The notes below the pieces were generated by a model. The model was not told the origin of the DNA and did no database searches. It saw only the letters and a program-made list of their open reading frames with translations. A stretch of DNA of 64,000 bases from Berkiella sp050247135 (lineage in GTDB: Bacteria; Pseudomonadota; Gammaproteobacteria; Berkiellales; Berkiellaceae): assembly GCA_050247135.1 (NCBI GenBank), contig JBFWUT010000006.1, positions 25,767 to 89,766 of the forward strand, in the 5' to 3' direction. Shown here in pieces: positions 50,882 through 58,595 of the stretch (positions are counted from its first letter, which is position 1; the number at the start of each line of letters is the position of its first letter). The position numbers and the translations under genes are program-made.

Positions 50882-52021
50882 TTAATAGTCGTATATATGT
50901 TCAGTTCGAGCATTGATTCGTTGCAGAGACTTGATGACTTGATGCAAGTTCACAACCTGAGTGACAATTGCAATTCTTTTGAGCTTACGATCGGTTAAAA
51001 CCGGTAAGGTAAACACTACTGTACCTTCGCTAATCTTTGCCTCAACGGGCACTACAGCCGACAACATGATAATAGCGTTTCCTGCTATATCATAAAACTG
51101 GGTGCCAGAATCAATTGCCTCTATAGTGGCTGCCGTAAATGGTTGGTATCGTGGAATTGATACTATTTCTGAACTTGCGAGTTGATCTAGCGTTTTAATG
51201 TTACCATTTTTTAACAGGTTTGCACTAAGACGATTAACCCAAGCCATCGTATTCACCTCGGCCACACCAAATGCTGCGTGAGTGCTCTTTTCAATAGCCC
51301 AGGCATAAAATGCTTTAAAGCTATATTCAATACTTAGAATAATTTTTCTTTCCCACTTGCGAAAAGCATTTTTTCCCCACAAAGATGTCTCTTTCCATAA
51401 GTTTTTGAAACTGTTTAAAAACGTAAATTCATACCAAGGACGCACGGGGATTAATGTGGCATAATCATTAGCTACCTTATAAGCGTATTTATCTTCTTCA
51501 ACTTGCTGATGGTTACTCGTCCATTCGCTAAAACGACCAATGGTGTTTTCATAAACACCTTTAACAATATACTCCAGCGTTAAACTCGTCCCAATCACCA
51601 TAATCATGATATGATTTTCAAGATTAAAAGGATATTTTTTTGAAAGTGCGTTCACGTAACAATAGCCTTGCCAAAACTGACCAATTTCACCAAAATACGG
51701 AAAGTCACTAGGCAAATTGATTTTAAGCACTTTGGCATAATCCTGCGAACTATAAACAATGTACCATTCTGGAAAGGTCAAAAATGTGCTTTCAACAGGT
51801 CGATGATAGGTTTTGATAGCTGCTTTTGCTTTACCCGCGAGCGCTATATTTGCATCTGGAAGATGACTTTGTGTCTTAGTCTCTTGATAAGCTACATGAC
51901 AGCATTCAAATAATCCTGAGAACACATAGATCCCCCCTGTTAAGGGGATCAGTAGTGTGAGTAATACCACCCACGCCAGGAATTTACCTATTTTTTTGAT
52001 AATTTTAAAAATAAACCGCAT
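50882..52021 (-). CDS. Hypothetical membrane-anchored protein
   Basis: This 379-aa protein has an N-terminal membrane helix (~13-35, KFLAWVVLLTLLIPLTGGIY) and a possible second one (~138-155, IMIMVIGTSLTLEYIVKGV). A central region with many aromatic residues (PVRPWYEFTFLNSFKNLWK) and a C-terminal ~130-residue mixed domain follow. The Leu/Ile-rich end (KLKRIAIVTQVVNLHQVIKS) looks like a small alpha/beta unit. It has no family I can name. It diverges from the FAD oxidase-methyltransferase gene with a 112-bp gap, and the two may be functionally linked. Confidence 0.55.
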   Translation of the reverse strand: MRFIFKIIKKIGKFLAWVVLLTLLIPLTGGIYVFSGLFECCHVAYQETKTQSHLPDANIALAGKAKAAIKTYHRPVESTFLTFPEWYIVYSSQDYAKVLKINLPSDFPYFGEIGQFWQGYCYVNALSKKYPFNLENHIMIMVIGTSLTLEYIVKGVYENTIGRFSEWTSNHQQVEEDKYAYKVANDYATLIPVRPWYEFTFLNSFKNLWKETSLWGKNAFRKWERKIILSIEYSFKAFYAWAIEKSTHAAFGVAEVNTMAWVNRLSANLLKNGNIKTLDQLASSEIVSIPRYQPFTAATIEAIDSGTQFYDIAGNAIIMLSAVVPVEAKISEGTVVFTLPVLTDRKLKRIAIVTQVVNLHQVIKSLQRINARTEHIYDY

Positions 52022-52133
52022 TTATAAAACCTAATCGAACATGAATTGGAATTCGATATCCCAATCATAGCTTTGAAACAGTTATATTTGATAATGAGAG
52101 ATTGCTCATATTTATTGCATATACAGGCAAGTC

Positions 52134-54356
52134 ATGGCTTATACTCCAGGTTCGCAAATCATTAATGATGTAACGCAGCTTAATCCAATACAAGTGGCTA
52201 AAGTCATTACTCCTCAATCTACTCAAGATATTCAACAGGCCGTCAAGCAAGCCGAAGGTCCCATTTGCATTGGTGGGGGTCGCTACAGCATGGGGGGACA
52301 AACCGCCTGCGAAAATGCTCTCCATATTGATATGCGTCAAATGAATCAAATTTTGCGTTTAGATGTCGAACATAAATTAATTACTATTCAGGCAGGTTGC
52401 ACTTGGCGACGGATCCAAGAATATATTGACCCCTTCGATTTATCTATCAAAATTATGCAAACCTATGCCAACTTTACTGTCGGTGGTTCACTCAGTGTCA
52501 ATTCACATGGACGATACATCGGCCTTGGTCCACTGGTATTATCTGTAGTATGCATTAAAATTGTCGTAGCTAATGGAGATATTATAGAGGCGTCCCCTAC
52601 CGAAAACAGTGAAGTTTTCTATGCAGCTATCGGTGGTTATGGTGGCATTGGTGTCATTGCTGAAGCCACTTTACAGCTTGTTGATAATATTCGAGTCTCA
52701 AGACATTCTATTGTCTTATCTATTGATGATTACTTAAGCTACTTTCAAAAGAATGTTAAAAGCACCGAGCATGCCATTTTTCACAATGCTGATCTCTATC
52801 CTCCCCAATACAATAAAGTTCGCTTGGTTACATGGTATCAAACTTTTGAACCCGTCACAGTTACACAAAAACTCATCCCACTTGATCAGAAATATCCTTT
52901 GCAAAAATACTTCATTTGGGCAGTTTCGGAAACACACACGGGTAAATGGCGTCGACAGTTATATGTAGATCCCTTGTTCTATCTTCTTAAAAAAGTCGTT
53001 TGGCGAAACTATGAAGCCAGTTATGACGTCAAAGAACTGGAGCCCAATTCTAGAAAACACTCAACTTATGTTCTACAAGAATATTTTGTACCGATTAACG
53101 AAGTCGCAATTTTCACCAAGAAAATTGCTAACATATTACGACGCTACAGAGTTAATGTTCTTAATATTTCGATTAGGCATGCTCTACAAGATCCTGGCAC
53201 TTACCTTGCCTGGGCACAAAGTGAAGTATTTGCCTTTGTTTTATATTATAAGGAAAGAATTAACGAGCTAGATAAAAATATCACGCCGATTTGGACAAGA
53301 GAATTGATTGAGGCAGCACTTTCTTGTCATGGAAGGTACTATCTACCCTATCAGCCACATGCCACCATGAACCAGTTTTTACGTGCATACCCACAAGCAC
53401 CGCTTTATTTTAAAATAAAAAAACAGTACGATCCCGACTATAAATTTCGTAACAAGTTATGGGAAAATTACTATCGACAGGAGGAGGCAAAAATGAACGA
53501 CACCGTAAACCCCTCTGAATTTAAAGAAGTTTTTTTGAATACCGAGTCAAGAGATGCCTTCTTTTTGTTCTTACAAAATGTTTATAATATCTATCCTGAA
53601 AATCCCTTTCATCTATTAATATACAAGCTGACTCAACAATACAATACAGATAAAGAAATCTATGAAGCTATTCAAAAAGAGCTCCCCAGTATTAAGGTTT
53701 TTTTAAACGATATACGTTATGCTGTTCCTGCATTACTGAATCAAAAAAAGGAAATAACAACTCAAACGCTTTCTCTTGTCAGCAATCAGCAATCGATTGA
53801 TGGTTACGTTGAAATAGGATCAAATGGTCGCTATATCAGTGATTTAAAGCGTAGCTATGATATTTCTAACATCTATTTTATCAATGATACTGATCAAACC
53901 TATTCACCCGTTGATATTGTTGAACGAGGCAGCATTGAGAAGTATGGTCAATTTGTTCCCTTTAACAATTATCAGGCCATTGGCAATCAAGCTATTAAAT
54001 CGGCATCTGTTGATCTAGTCACTTGCTATATAGGCTTGCATCACTGCCCACTTGATAGATTAGAATCCTTTGTCAACTCAATTCATCGAATTTTAAGACC
54101 TGGTGGTGCTCTCATTATTCGAGATCATGATGTCACAACACCGCAAATGCGCGCTTTTGTTTCATTAGCACATACCGTTTTTAATGCGGGATTGGGAATT
54201 AGTTGGCAAGAGAATATCAGAGAGCTTAGACACTTTAATTCTATTGAGCATTGGCTCAGCACACTTGAAAAATTAGGTTTCAAACATGTTGGTAGGATGC
54301 AGTTGCAAGATTGCGATCCAACCTTGAATACGCTATTTCGGGTAGATAAAGTCTAA
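52134..54356 (+). CDS. FAD-dependent oxidoreductase fused to a class I methyltransferase
   Basis: This 740-aa two-part protein has an N-terminal ~450 residues that are a PCMH-type FAD-binding oxidoreductase: GPICIGGGRYSMGG, ITIQAGCTWRRIQEYI, TVGGSLSVNSHGR and GGYGGIGVIAEATL are the FAD-binding landmarks of the sugar-lactone-oxidase/DprE1-like clan. A helical linker (~460-540) follows. The C-terminal ~200 residues are a SAM methyltransferase-like domain (GYVEIGSNGRYISDL, then LVTCYIGLHHCPLDRLE and ILRPGGALIIRDHD). The methyltransferase glycine motif is unusual. Fusion implies two consecutive modifications of one substrate. The substrate is unknown. Confidence 0.8.
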   Translation: MAYTPGSQIINDVTQLNPIQVAKVITPQSTQDIQQAVKQAEGPICIGGGRYSMGGQTACENALHIDMRQMNQILRLDVEHKLITIQAGCTWRRIQEYIDPFDLSIKIMQTYANFTVGGSLSVNSHGRYIGLGPLVLSVVCIKIVVANGDIIEASPTENSEVFYAAIGGYGGIGVIAEATLQLVDNIRVSRHSIVLSIDDYLSYFQKNVKSTEHAIFHNADLYPPQYNKVRLVTWYQTFEPVTVTQKLIPLDQKYPLQKYFIWAVSETHTGKWRRQLYVDPLFYLLKKVVWRNYEASYDVKELEPNSRKHSTYVLQEYFVPINEVAIFTKKIANILRRYRVNVLNISIRHALQDPGTYLAWAQSEVFAFVLYYKERINELDKNITPIWTRELIEAALSCHGRYYLPYQPHATMNQFLRAYPQAPLYFKIKKQYDPDYKFRNKLWENYYRQEEAKMNDTVNPSEFKEVFLNTESRDAFFLFLQNVYNIYPENPFHLLIYKLTQQYNTDKEIYEAIQKELPSIKVFLNDIRYAVPALLNQKKEITTQTLSLVSNQQSIDGYVEIGSNGRYISDLKRSYDISNIYFINDTDQTYSPVDIVERGSIEKYGQFVPFNNYQAIGNQAIKSASVDLVTCYIGLHHCPLDRLESFVNSIHRILRPGGALIIRDHDVTTPQMRAFVSLAHTVFNAGLGISWQENIRELRHFNSIEHWLSTLEKLGFKHVGRMQLQDCDPTLNTLFRVDKV

Positions 54357-54367
54357 ACTAACCCTTT

Positions 54368-55351
54368 TCAAATCACTATAACCGCTGCCCCATTAAACCG
54401 CCCTAGCCTGAGATCTTCCAATGCTTCATTGGCTTTTTCTAAGGGATAAGTTGTCACTTCAGTTTTAATTGGCACGTTAGGCGCAATGTTAAGAAATTCT
54501 TCTCCATCCCTGCGCGTTAAATTGGCAACGGAACAAATTTGACGCTCACCCCAAAGGATCTCATAAGGAAATGAAGGGATATCAGACATGTGGATCCCGG
54601 CACACACCACTTTGCCCCCCTTTCGCACGTTCTTAAGTGCTTGTGGCACCAGTTCACCACTGGGTGCAAAAATAATAGCGGCATCCAGCTCACAAGGCGC
54701 CATGCTATCAGAACTTCCCGCCCAAGTTGCTCCTAGGCGAGTCGCGAAGTCTTGCCCTTGCTTGTCACCTTTTTTAACAAAAGCATACACCTCCTTCTTT
54801 TGATAACAGGCAAGTTGCGTCAAGATATGGGCGCTGGCACCAAACCCATAAAATCCCAATCGATTTGCGTCCTGGGTTTTGTTGAGCGCCCGATAGCCAA
54901 TTAAGCCTGCACAAAACAGCGGAGCCGCTTGATTGTCTGGATAATCTTTCGGAACATTGAAGCAAAAGCGACTATTTGCCACACAATATTCAGCAAGCCC
55001 GCCGTTTATTTGATAACCGGTGTATTGGGCATAGTCGCACAGATTTTCTTCTCCCCTTTTACAATAAAAGCAGTTGCCACAACTATTCCCAAGCCAAGGT
55101 ACCCCGACTCGTTGTCCAACCTCAAAACCCTTGACCAATTGACCGCACGCTTGCACAATCCCAACGATTTGATGACCTAGAATAAGGGGTAGCTTAGGTG
55201 AGGCGAGTTCACCATCAATGATGTGCAAATCGGTACGACAGATCCCGCAAGCTTTAACGCGGATCAGAATATCGTGATCGCGAGGTGTGGGAACTGGCAC
55301 ATCTTCTAACTGTAATTTTTCGCCAGTCCGTCTAAGTACCATCGCTCGCAT
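54368..55351 (-). CDS. Zinc-dependent alcohol dehydrogenase
   Basis: This 327-aa medium-chain dehydrogenase has the catalytic-zinc Cys in ACGICRTDLHIIDGEL, ILGHQIVGIV (His with Gln in place of Glu), and four structural-zinc Cys in CGNCFYCKRGEENLC. The cofactor-binding fold (LGFYGFGASAHILTQLAC) is slightly unusual, with G-x-G-A-S-A in place of G-x-G-x-x-G. It resembles AdhA-type NADP(H)-dependent aldehyde/alcohol reductases with broad substrates. It converges on the FAD-methyltransferase gene with an 11-bp gap. Confidence 0.9.
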   Translation of the reverse strand: MRAMVLRRTGEKLQLEDVPVPTPRDHDILIRVKACGICRTDLHIIDGELASPKLPLILGHQIVGIVQACGQLVKGFEVGQRVGVPWLGNSCGNCFYCKRGEENLCDYAQYTGYQINGGLAEYCVANSRFCFNVPKDYPDNQAAPLFCAGLIGYRALNKTQDANRLGFYGFGASAHILTQLACYQKKEVYAFVKKGDKQGQDFATRLGATWAGSSDSMAPCELDAAIIFAPSGELVPQALKNVRKGGKVVCAGIHMSDIPSFPYEILWGERQICSVANLTRRDGEEFLNIAPNVPIKTEVTTYPLEKANEALEDLRLGRFNGAAVIVI

Positions 55352-55442
55352 GAAAGTTCCTTATTTAATAGTTATCTGCTCGACTTTAGTGCTGATCGAC
55401 CTTTAAGGCTATACTGTTTATAATTTGAGAATGAGGCAACCC

Positions 55443-57431
55443 ATGGCCCATGTGCTTTTTAATAATATACTCATCATTTTGATCCTGTGCATCTTTATTA
55501 CTGCAATTTGTCACCGCATTAAACTCCCCGTGATTATCGGTTACATCACCGTGGGGATCTTAGTTGGCCCTTTCGGGATTGGTCTCATTTCTGCCACAGA
55601 AGTAATCAAACTACTCGCAGAATTCGGGATCGTTTTTTTAATGTTTATGGTAGGTTTAGAGTTTTCATTAACTCACCTCTTGAGGCTTAAAAAGGATGTT
55701 TTTGCGTTTGGCGCTTTGCAAGTTATCCTCAGTATTTCAGTAACCGTGCTCATTGGTCTAGTACTCAAAATGACCGTTATCGAGTCATTAGTTGTTGGCG
55801 CGATTGTCGCTATGTCATCGACTGCCATCGTTATCAAACAACTTAGTGAGCAACTAGAGATCAATTCTCCCTATAGCCAACATGCCATTGGCATCTTACT
55901 CTTTCAAGATCTCGCCGTTATACCCATTTTGATTTTGCTCCCCAGCATGACTGATGTAGCGATTGGCTCATTCATAATAGAAATAGCGATTGCCGTTAGT
56001 AAAGCCATAGCCGCTATTGTGGTCCTTCTCTTTATCGGTAAACGTATTCTTAAACCCATTTTTTATAAAATTACCGGTTTATATTCACTCGAATTATTCA
56101 CCCTCACTACCTTAACTATTACTTTATTGTGTGCAGGCTTAACAGCGGCCGTTGGCCTTTCTTATTCTCTGGGTGCATTTTTAGCGGGTATGATGTTAGG
56201 TGAAACAGAATTTAAGCACCAAATTAAAACAGACATTCGACCTTATAAAGATGTCTTGTTAGGATTTTTCTTTATTACCATTGGGATGCAATTTGACACA
56301 CAGGCTATCTTGACCGCTTGGAACTGGACATTATTATTGCTACTTGCCCTGGTTATCTTCAAAACTATCCTCATCACTGTACTAGGATTATTCTTTACCA
56401 AATCTAAAGTCGTTGCGACACAAACCGGGCTGATCTTAGCGCAAGGAAGCGAATTTGGCTTTGCCATTTTAATCAGTGCTCTATCATATCATCTTCTACC
56501 TGCTGATTATGGACAAGTTGTCCTAGGAGCGCTGTTATTAAGCATGGTGATTGCTCCTTTACTCATTAAGTATCATCATAAAATCACTGACTTAATCTAT
56601 TCAAAGCAGTCACCCCTATTGCAAAATGAAGAACTGATTATCCAACAAACCAGTCAAACTCTCGATAACCACATTATTCTTTGTGGTTATGGACGCGTCG
56701 GACAGAATATTGCCAGCTTTTTAAAGAAAGCTAATCTTAAGTTTATTGCCTTAGATTTAGATCCAACTCGAGTAAAAAATGCGAGACTTGCGGGTGACAA
56801 TATTTTTTATGCCGATGCAGGGGATTATGAAATTCTCAAACTGGCAGGAGTTGAAAAAGCGCGAGCTGTGATTATTGGCTTTATCAATTCTTATGCAGCC
56901 ATCAATATCATTGCAGAAGTTCGAAAACATCATAAACAATTACCCATCATCGTTAGAAGTCATGATGAAAATGAAACAGATCAGTTTTATGAAAAAGGGG
57001 CAACGGAAGTCATCCCTGAAATATTAGAAGCTTCCATCATGATCGCCTCACACATACTGTTACTCATGAATGTTCCTGCTAAAGAAGTCTATGCCATGAT
57101 TGATGAAAGCCGACAAAAGCGTTATGACGTACTACGCATGGTGTTTCCAGGGAATGAGAGTCACTTTATTGAAGACAATGGCTCTTCTAAAGAAGGGCTT
57201 AATGTTGTGATCTTAACCAAAGGAGCCTATGCGATTAATCACGCGTTAAGTGAATTGTCGCTTGCAAAGTTTAATGTAAAAATTACAACTATTCGCAGAG
57301 GCAACCAACGTTTAGTTGATCCAATACCTTCTGTTCAATTACATGAGGGCGACATTGTTGTACTCTATGGCAGTCTTTCTATGCTTGAACATGCTGAGAA
57401 TATTTTACTGCTTGGTGAAAAGAAAAAATAA
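55443..57431 (+). CDS. Kef-type (CPA2) monovalent cation:proton antiporter
   Basis: This ~662-aa inner-membrane antiporter moves K+ or Na+ against H+. It has twelve to thirteen membrane helices with the CPA2 signature (GYITVGILVGPFGIGLI; VGLEFSLTHLLRLKKD; GAIVAMSSTAIVIKQLSE; GLSYSLGAFLAGMMLGE). It then has a RCK/TrkA-N NAD-binding domain HIILCGYGRVGQNIASFLK with LDLDPTRVK, and a C-terminal TrkA-C domain (LHEGDIVVLYGSLSML). ATG 55443 has GAGG upstream. Its stop overlaps the ATG of the decayed YeeE/YedE gene (TAATG). Confidence 0.93.
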   Translation: MAHVLFNNILIILILCIFITAICHRIKLPVIIGYITVGILVGPFGIGLISATEVIKLLAEFGIVFLMFMVGLEFSLTHLLRLKKDVFAFGALQVILSISVTVLIGLVLKMTVIESLVVGAIVAMSSTAIVIKQLSEQLEINSPYSQHAIGILLFQDLAVIPILILLPSMTDVAIGSFIIEIAIAVSKAIAAIVVLLFIGKRILKPIFYKITGLYSLELFTLTTLTITLLCAGLTAAVGLSYSLGAFLAGMMLGETEFKHQIKTDIRPYKDVLLGFFFITIGMQFDTQAILTAWNWTLLLLLALVIFKTILITVLGLFFTKSKVVATQTGLILAQGSEFGFAILISALSYHLLPADYGQVVLGALLLSMVIAPLLIKYHHKITDLIYSKQSPLLQNEELIIQQTSQTLDNHIILCGYGRVGQNIASFLKKANLKFIALDLDPTRVKNARLAGDNIFYADAGDYEILKLAGVEKARAVIIGFINSYAAINIIAEVRKHHKQLPIIVRSHDENETDQFYEKGATEVIPEILEASIMIASHILLLMNVPAKEVYAMIDESRQKRYDVLRMVFPGNESHFIEDNGSSKEGLNVVILTKGAYAINHALSELSLAKFNVKITTIRRGNQRLVDPIPSVQLHEGDIVVLYGSLSMLEHAENILLLGEKKK

Positions 57432-57739
57432 TGACAATTGATTGGGCACACTTCACTTCTTGGCGTTCTTTAGCTGGCGGCTTATTAATTGGCATTGCCA
57501 CTGCCGGATTATTATTAATTAACGGCAAAATAGCAGGTCTTAGTGGTATTATCGGCGGACTTATTCGCCCCAAGGCAGGTGAAAGGTCTTAGCAAACTCT
57601 TTTTTTATTCGGCATGATCGTTGCTCCTATTTCCTATCGAACCCTTGGTTATCCACCCACCATTGATGTAACTCATAACTGGATACTGATTATTATTGGT
57701 GGATTATTGGTGAGCCTTCAACAACTGTGTGTGATTTGA
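57431..57739 (+). pseudogene. YeeE/YedE-family sulfur-transport protein, broken
   Basis: The first 53 codons read MTIDWAHFTSWRSLAGGLLI then GIATAGLLLINGKIAG, LSGIIGGLIRPKAGERS, the start of a YeeE/YedE (DUF395, thiosulfate or other sulfur-compound transport) protein. An in-frame TAG at 57590-57592 stands where TGG (Trp) is expected. The same frame continues as QTLFLFGMIVAPISY and on to a premature TGA at 57739. The final conserved GGLL segment is followed by SLQQLCVI instead of the family's Gly/Cys-rich loop. The gene is therefore nonsense-mutated and truncated. It was translationally coupled to the antiporter. Confidence 0.85.
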
Positions 57740-57792
57740 ATTTTCTAATGGTTTAAGCTGATCTTGTTGTTTAGTTATAATGGGATCAATCA

Positions 57793-58173
57793 ATGAGACA
57801 AAACGTTAAACATTCACTTGAAGAAGCAAAAAGGCTAATTACACATTGGCGAACGACTCACACCAAACGACGACCCATCCCAGAGTCAGTTTGGGATGTC
57901 ATCTTACCTTTAATTGGAAAATATACTTATTCAGCAATTTGCTCTGAACTTATCATATCTTATCAACAGATTAAAGATAAACTTAAGACCAGAGCAAAAA
58001 CACCATTACCTTCAGCTGATTCCTTTATTTCAATCGATTTGCCTGAAAACCTTGTAACAAATGAACAATCACAAACTAGCTGTAAGCTACAATTTACAAG
58101 ACCAGATGGTGTATCTTTGGAGATTGATGGCTTGAGTTGCAGCGAAATTAATGCCATTGTTACTATCTTCTAA
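57793..58173 (+). CDS. Mobile-element-type accessory protein
   Basis: This 126-aa protein has an N-terminal ~65 residues resembling the short proteins found next to transposases (THWRTTHTKRRPIPESVWDV, then LISYQQIKDKL), with a W-R-x-n-R-R-P-I-P-E-x-V/L-W pattern and a helix-turn-helix-like second half. The C-terminal ~50 residues are beta-rich (LQFTRPDGVSLEIDGLSC). No transposase gene is seen within reach, so it is likely a leftover of an insertion element. Immediately downstream lies an inverted repeat. Confidence 0.55.
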   Translation: MRQNVKHSLEEAKRLITHWRTTHTKRRPIPESVWDVILPLIGKYTYSAICSELIISYQQIKDKLKTRAKTPLPSADSFISIDLPENLVTNEQSQTSCKLQFTRPDGVSLEIDGLSCSEINAIVTIF

Positions 58174-58177
58174 CCTT

Positions 58178-58250
58178 CTTCGCCTAAGGCTTCGTAAAGC
58201 AGGAAGCGAGTCTGCGATCAAGCTTGTCCTGCGAAGCTTTGGCGTAGCGG
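58178..58250. repeat. Imperfect inverted repeat downstream of the mobile-type ORF
   Basis: CTTCGCCTAAGGCTTCG (58178-58194) is mirrored by CGAAGCTTTGGCG (58232-58244) with one indel, and GCAGGA (58199-58204) pairs with TCCTGC (58227-58232). The element is ~73 bp with a short centre. It follows the mobile-type ORF by 5 bp and could be an insertion-element end or a dispersed palindromic repeat. Confidence 0.55.
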
Positions 58251-58280
58251 GAAGGGATTTTTTCTTGAAAAGCATTACAT

Positions 58281-58462
58281 TCCCCCGGCTATTGTTTCGC
58301 TTATGCTCAACAATGCCGGCCCCCTGCCTGCCTTGCCGTCCGAGCCAAACCCCGCGTTCAAAGGGCGAACCGGGAACGGCGACTGGGCTGACATGCTTAA
58401 CGAGATGGATGCCAACGTCGGCGCGACCCTCTACGCCGTAGACAAGGCGGGCATCCGGGGCA
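58281..58462. other. GC-rich remnant upstream of the encapsulin operon
   Basis: About 180 bp with clearly higher GC than the surroundings. One frame (58303-58476, 57 codons from ATG) reads like real protein, with segments TGNGDWADMLNEMDANVG and TLYAVDKAGIRG, but I do not recognise it and it has no ribosome-binding site. I regard it as a fragment of foreign DNA rather than a gene. The rest of 58174-58595 has no other gene. Confidence 0.5.
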
Positions 58463-58465
58463 ATA

Positions 58466-58505
58466 GTTCAACATGAACTTTCAGCTTGAAAGTTTAAGCT
58501 ATACT
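58466..58505 (+). promoter_or_regulatory. Dyad-rich promoter candidate for the encapsulin operon
   Basis: Upstream of a -10-like TATACT (58500-58505) lie two dyads: GTTCA-ACA-TGAAC (58466-58478) and a perfect AACTTTCA-GCT-TGAAAGTT (58476-58494). A further AGCTT/AAGCT pair overlaps. No good -35 hexamer is seen at 17 bp, which fits regulation by an activator or repressor bound to the dyads. The encapsulin start is ~90 bp downstream. All from sequence pattern. Confidence 0.5.
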
Positions 58506-58595
58506 AAATTTACTCATTTTCTAATGAAATCTTAAACATGTAATACTGTATAAGAATTCAGATTTAATGTGAAAATTTAATGGAGCGAATGCCAA

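Noticed and set aside
57590..57592. TAG in the YeeE/YedE gene as a recoded amino acid
   Set aside because: Many other genes in the window would need the same recoding, and the C-terminus of this gene is also truncated, so decay is the simpler reading.
58151..58441. 96-aa plus-strand ORF after the mobile-type gene
   Set aside because: It crosses an inverted repeat and the GC-rich remnant, has no ribosome-binding site and an implausible Arg/Pro-rich composition.
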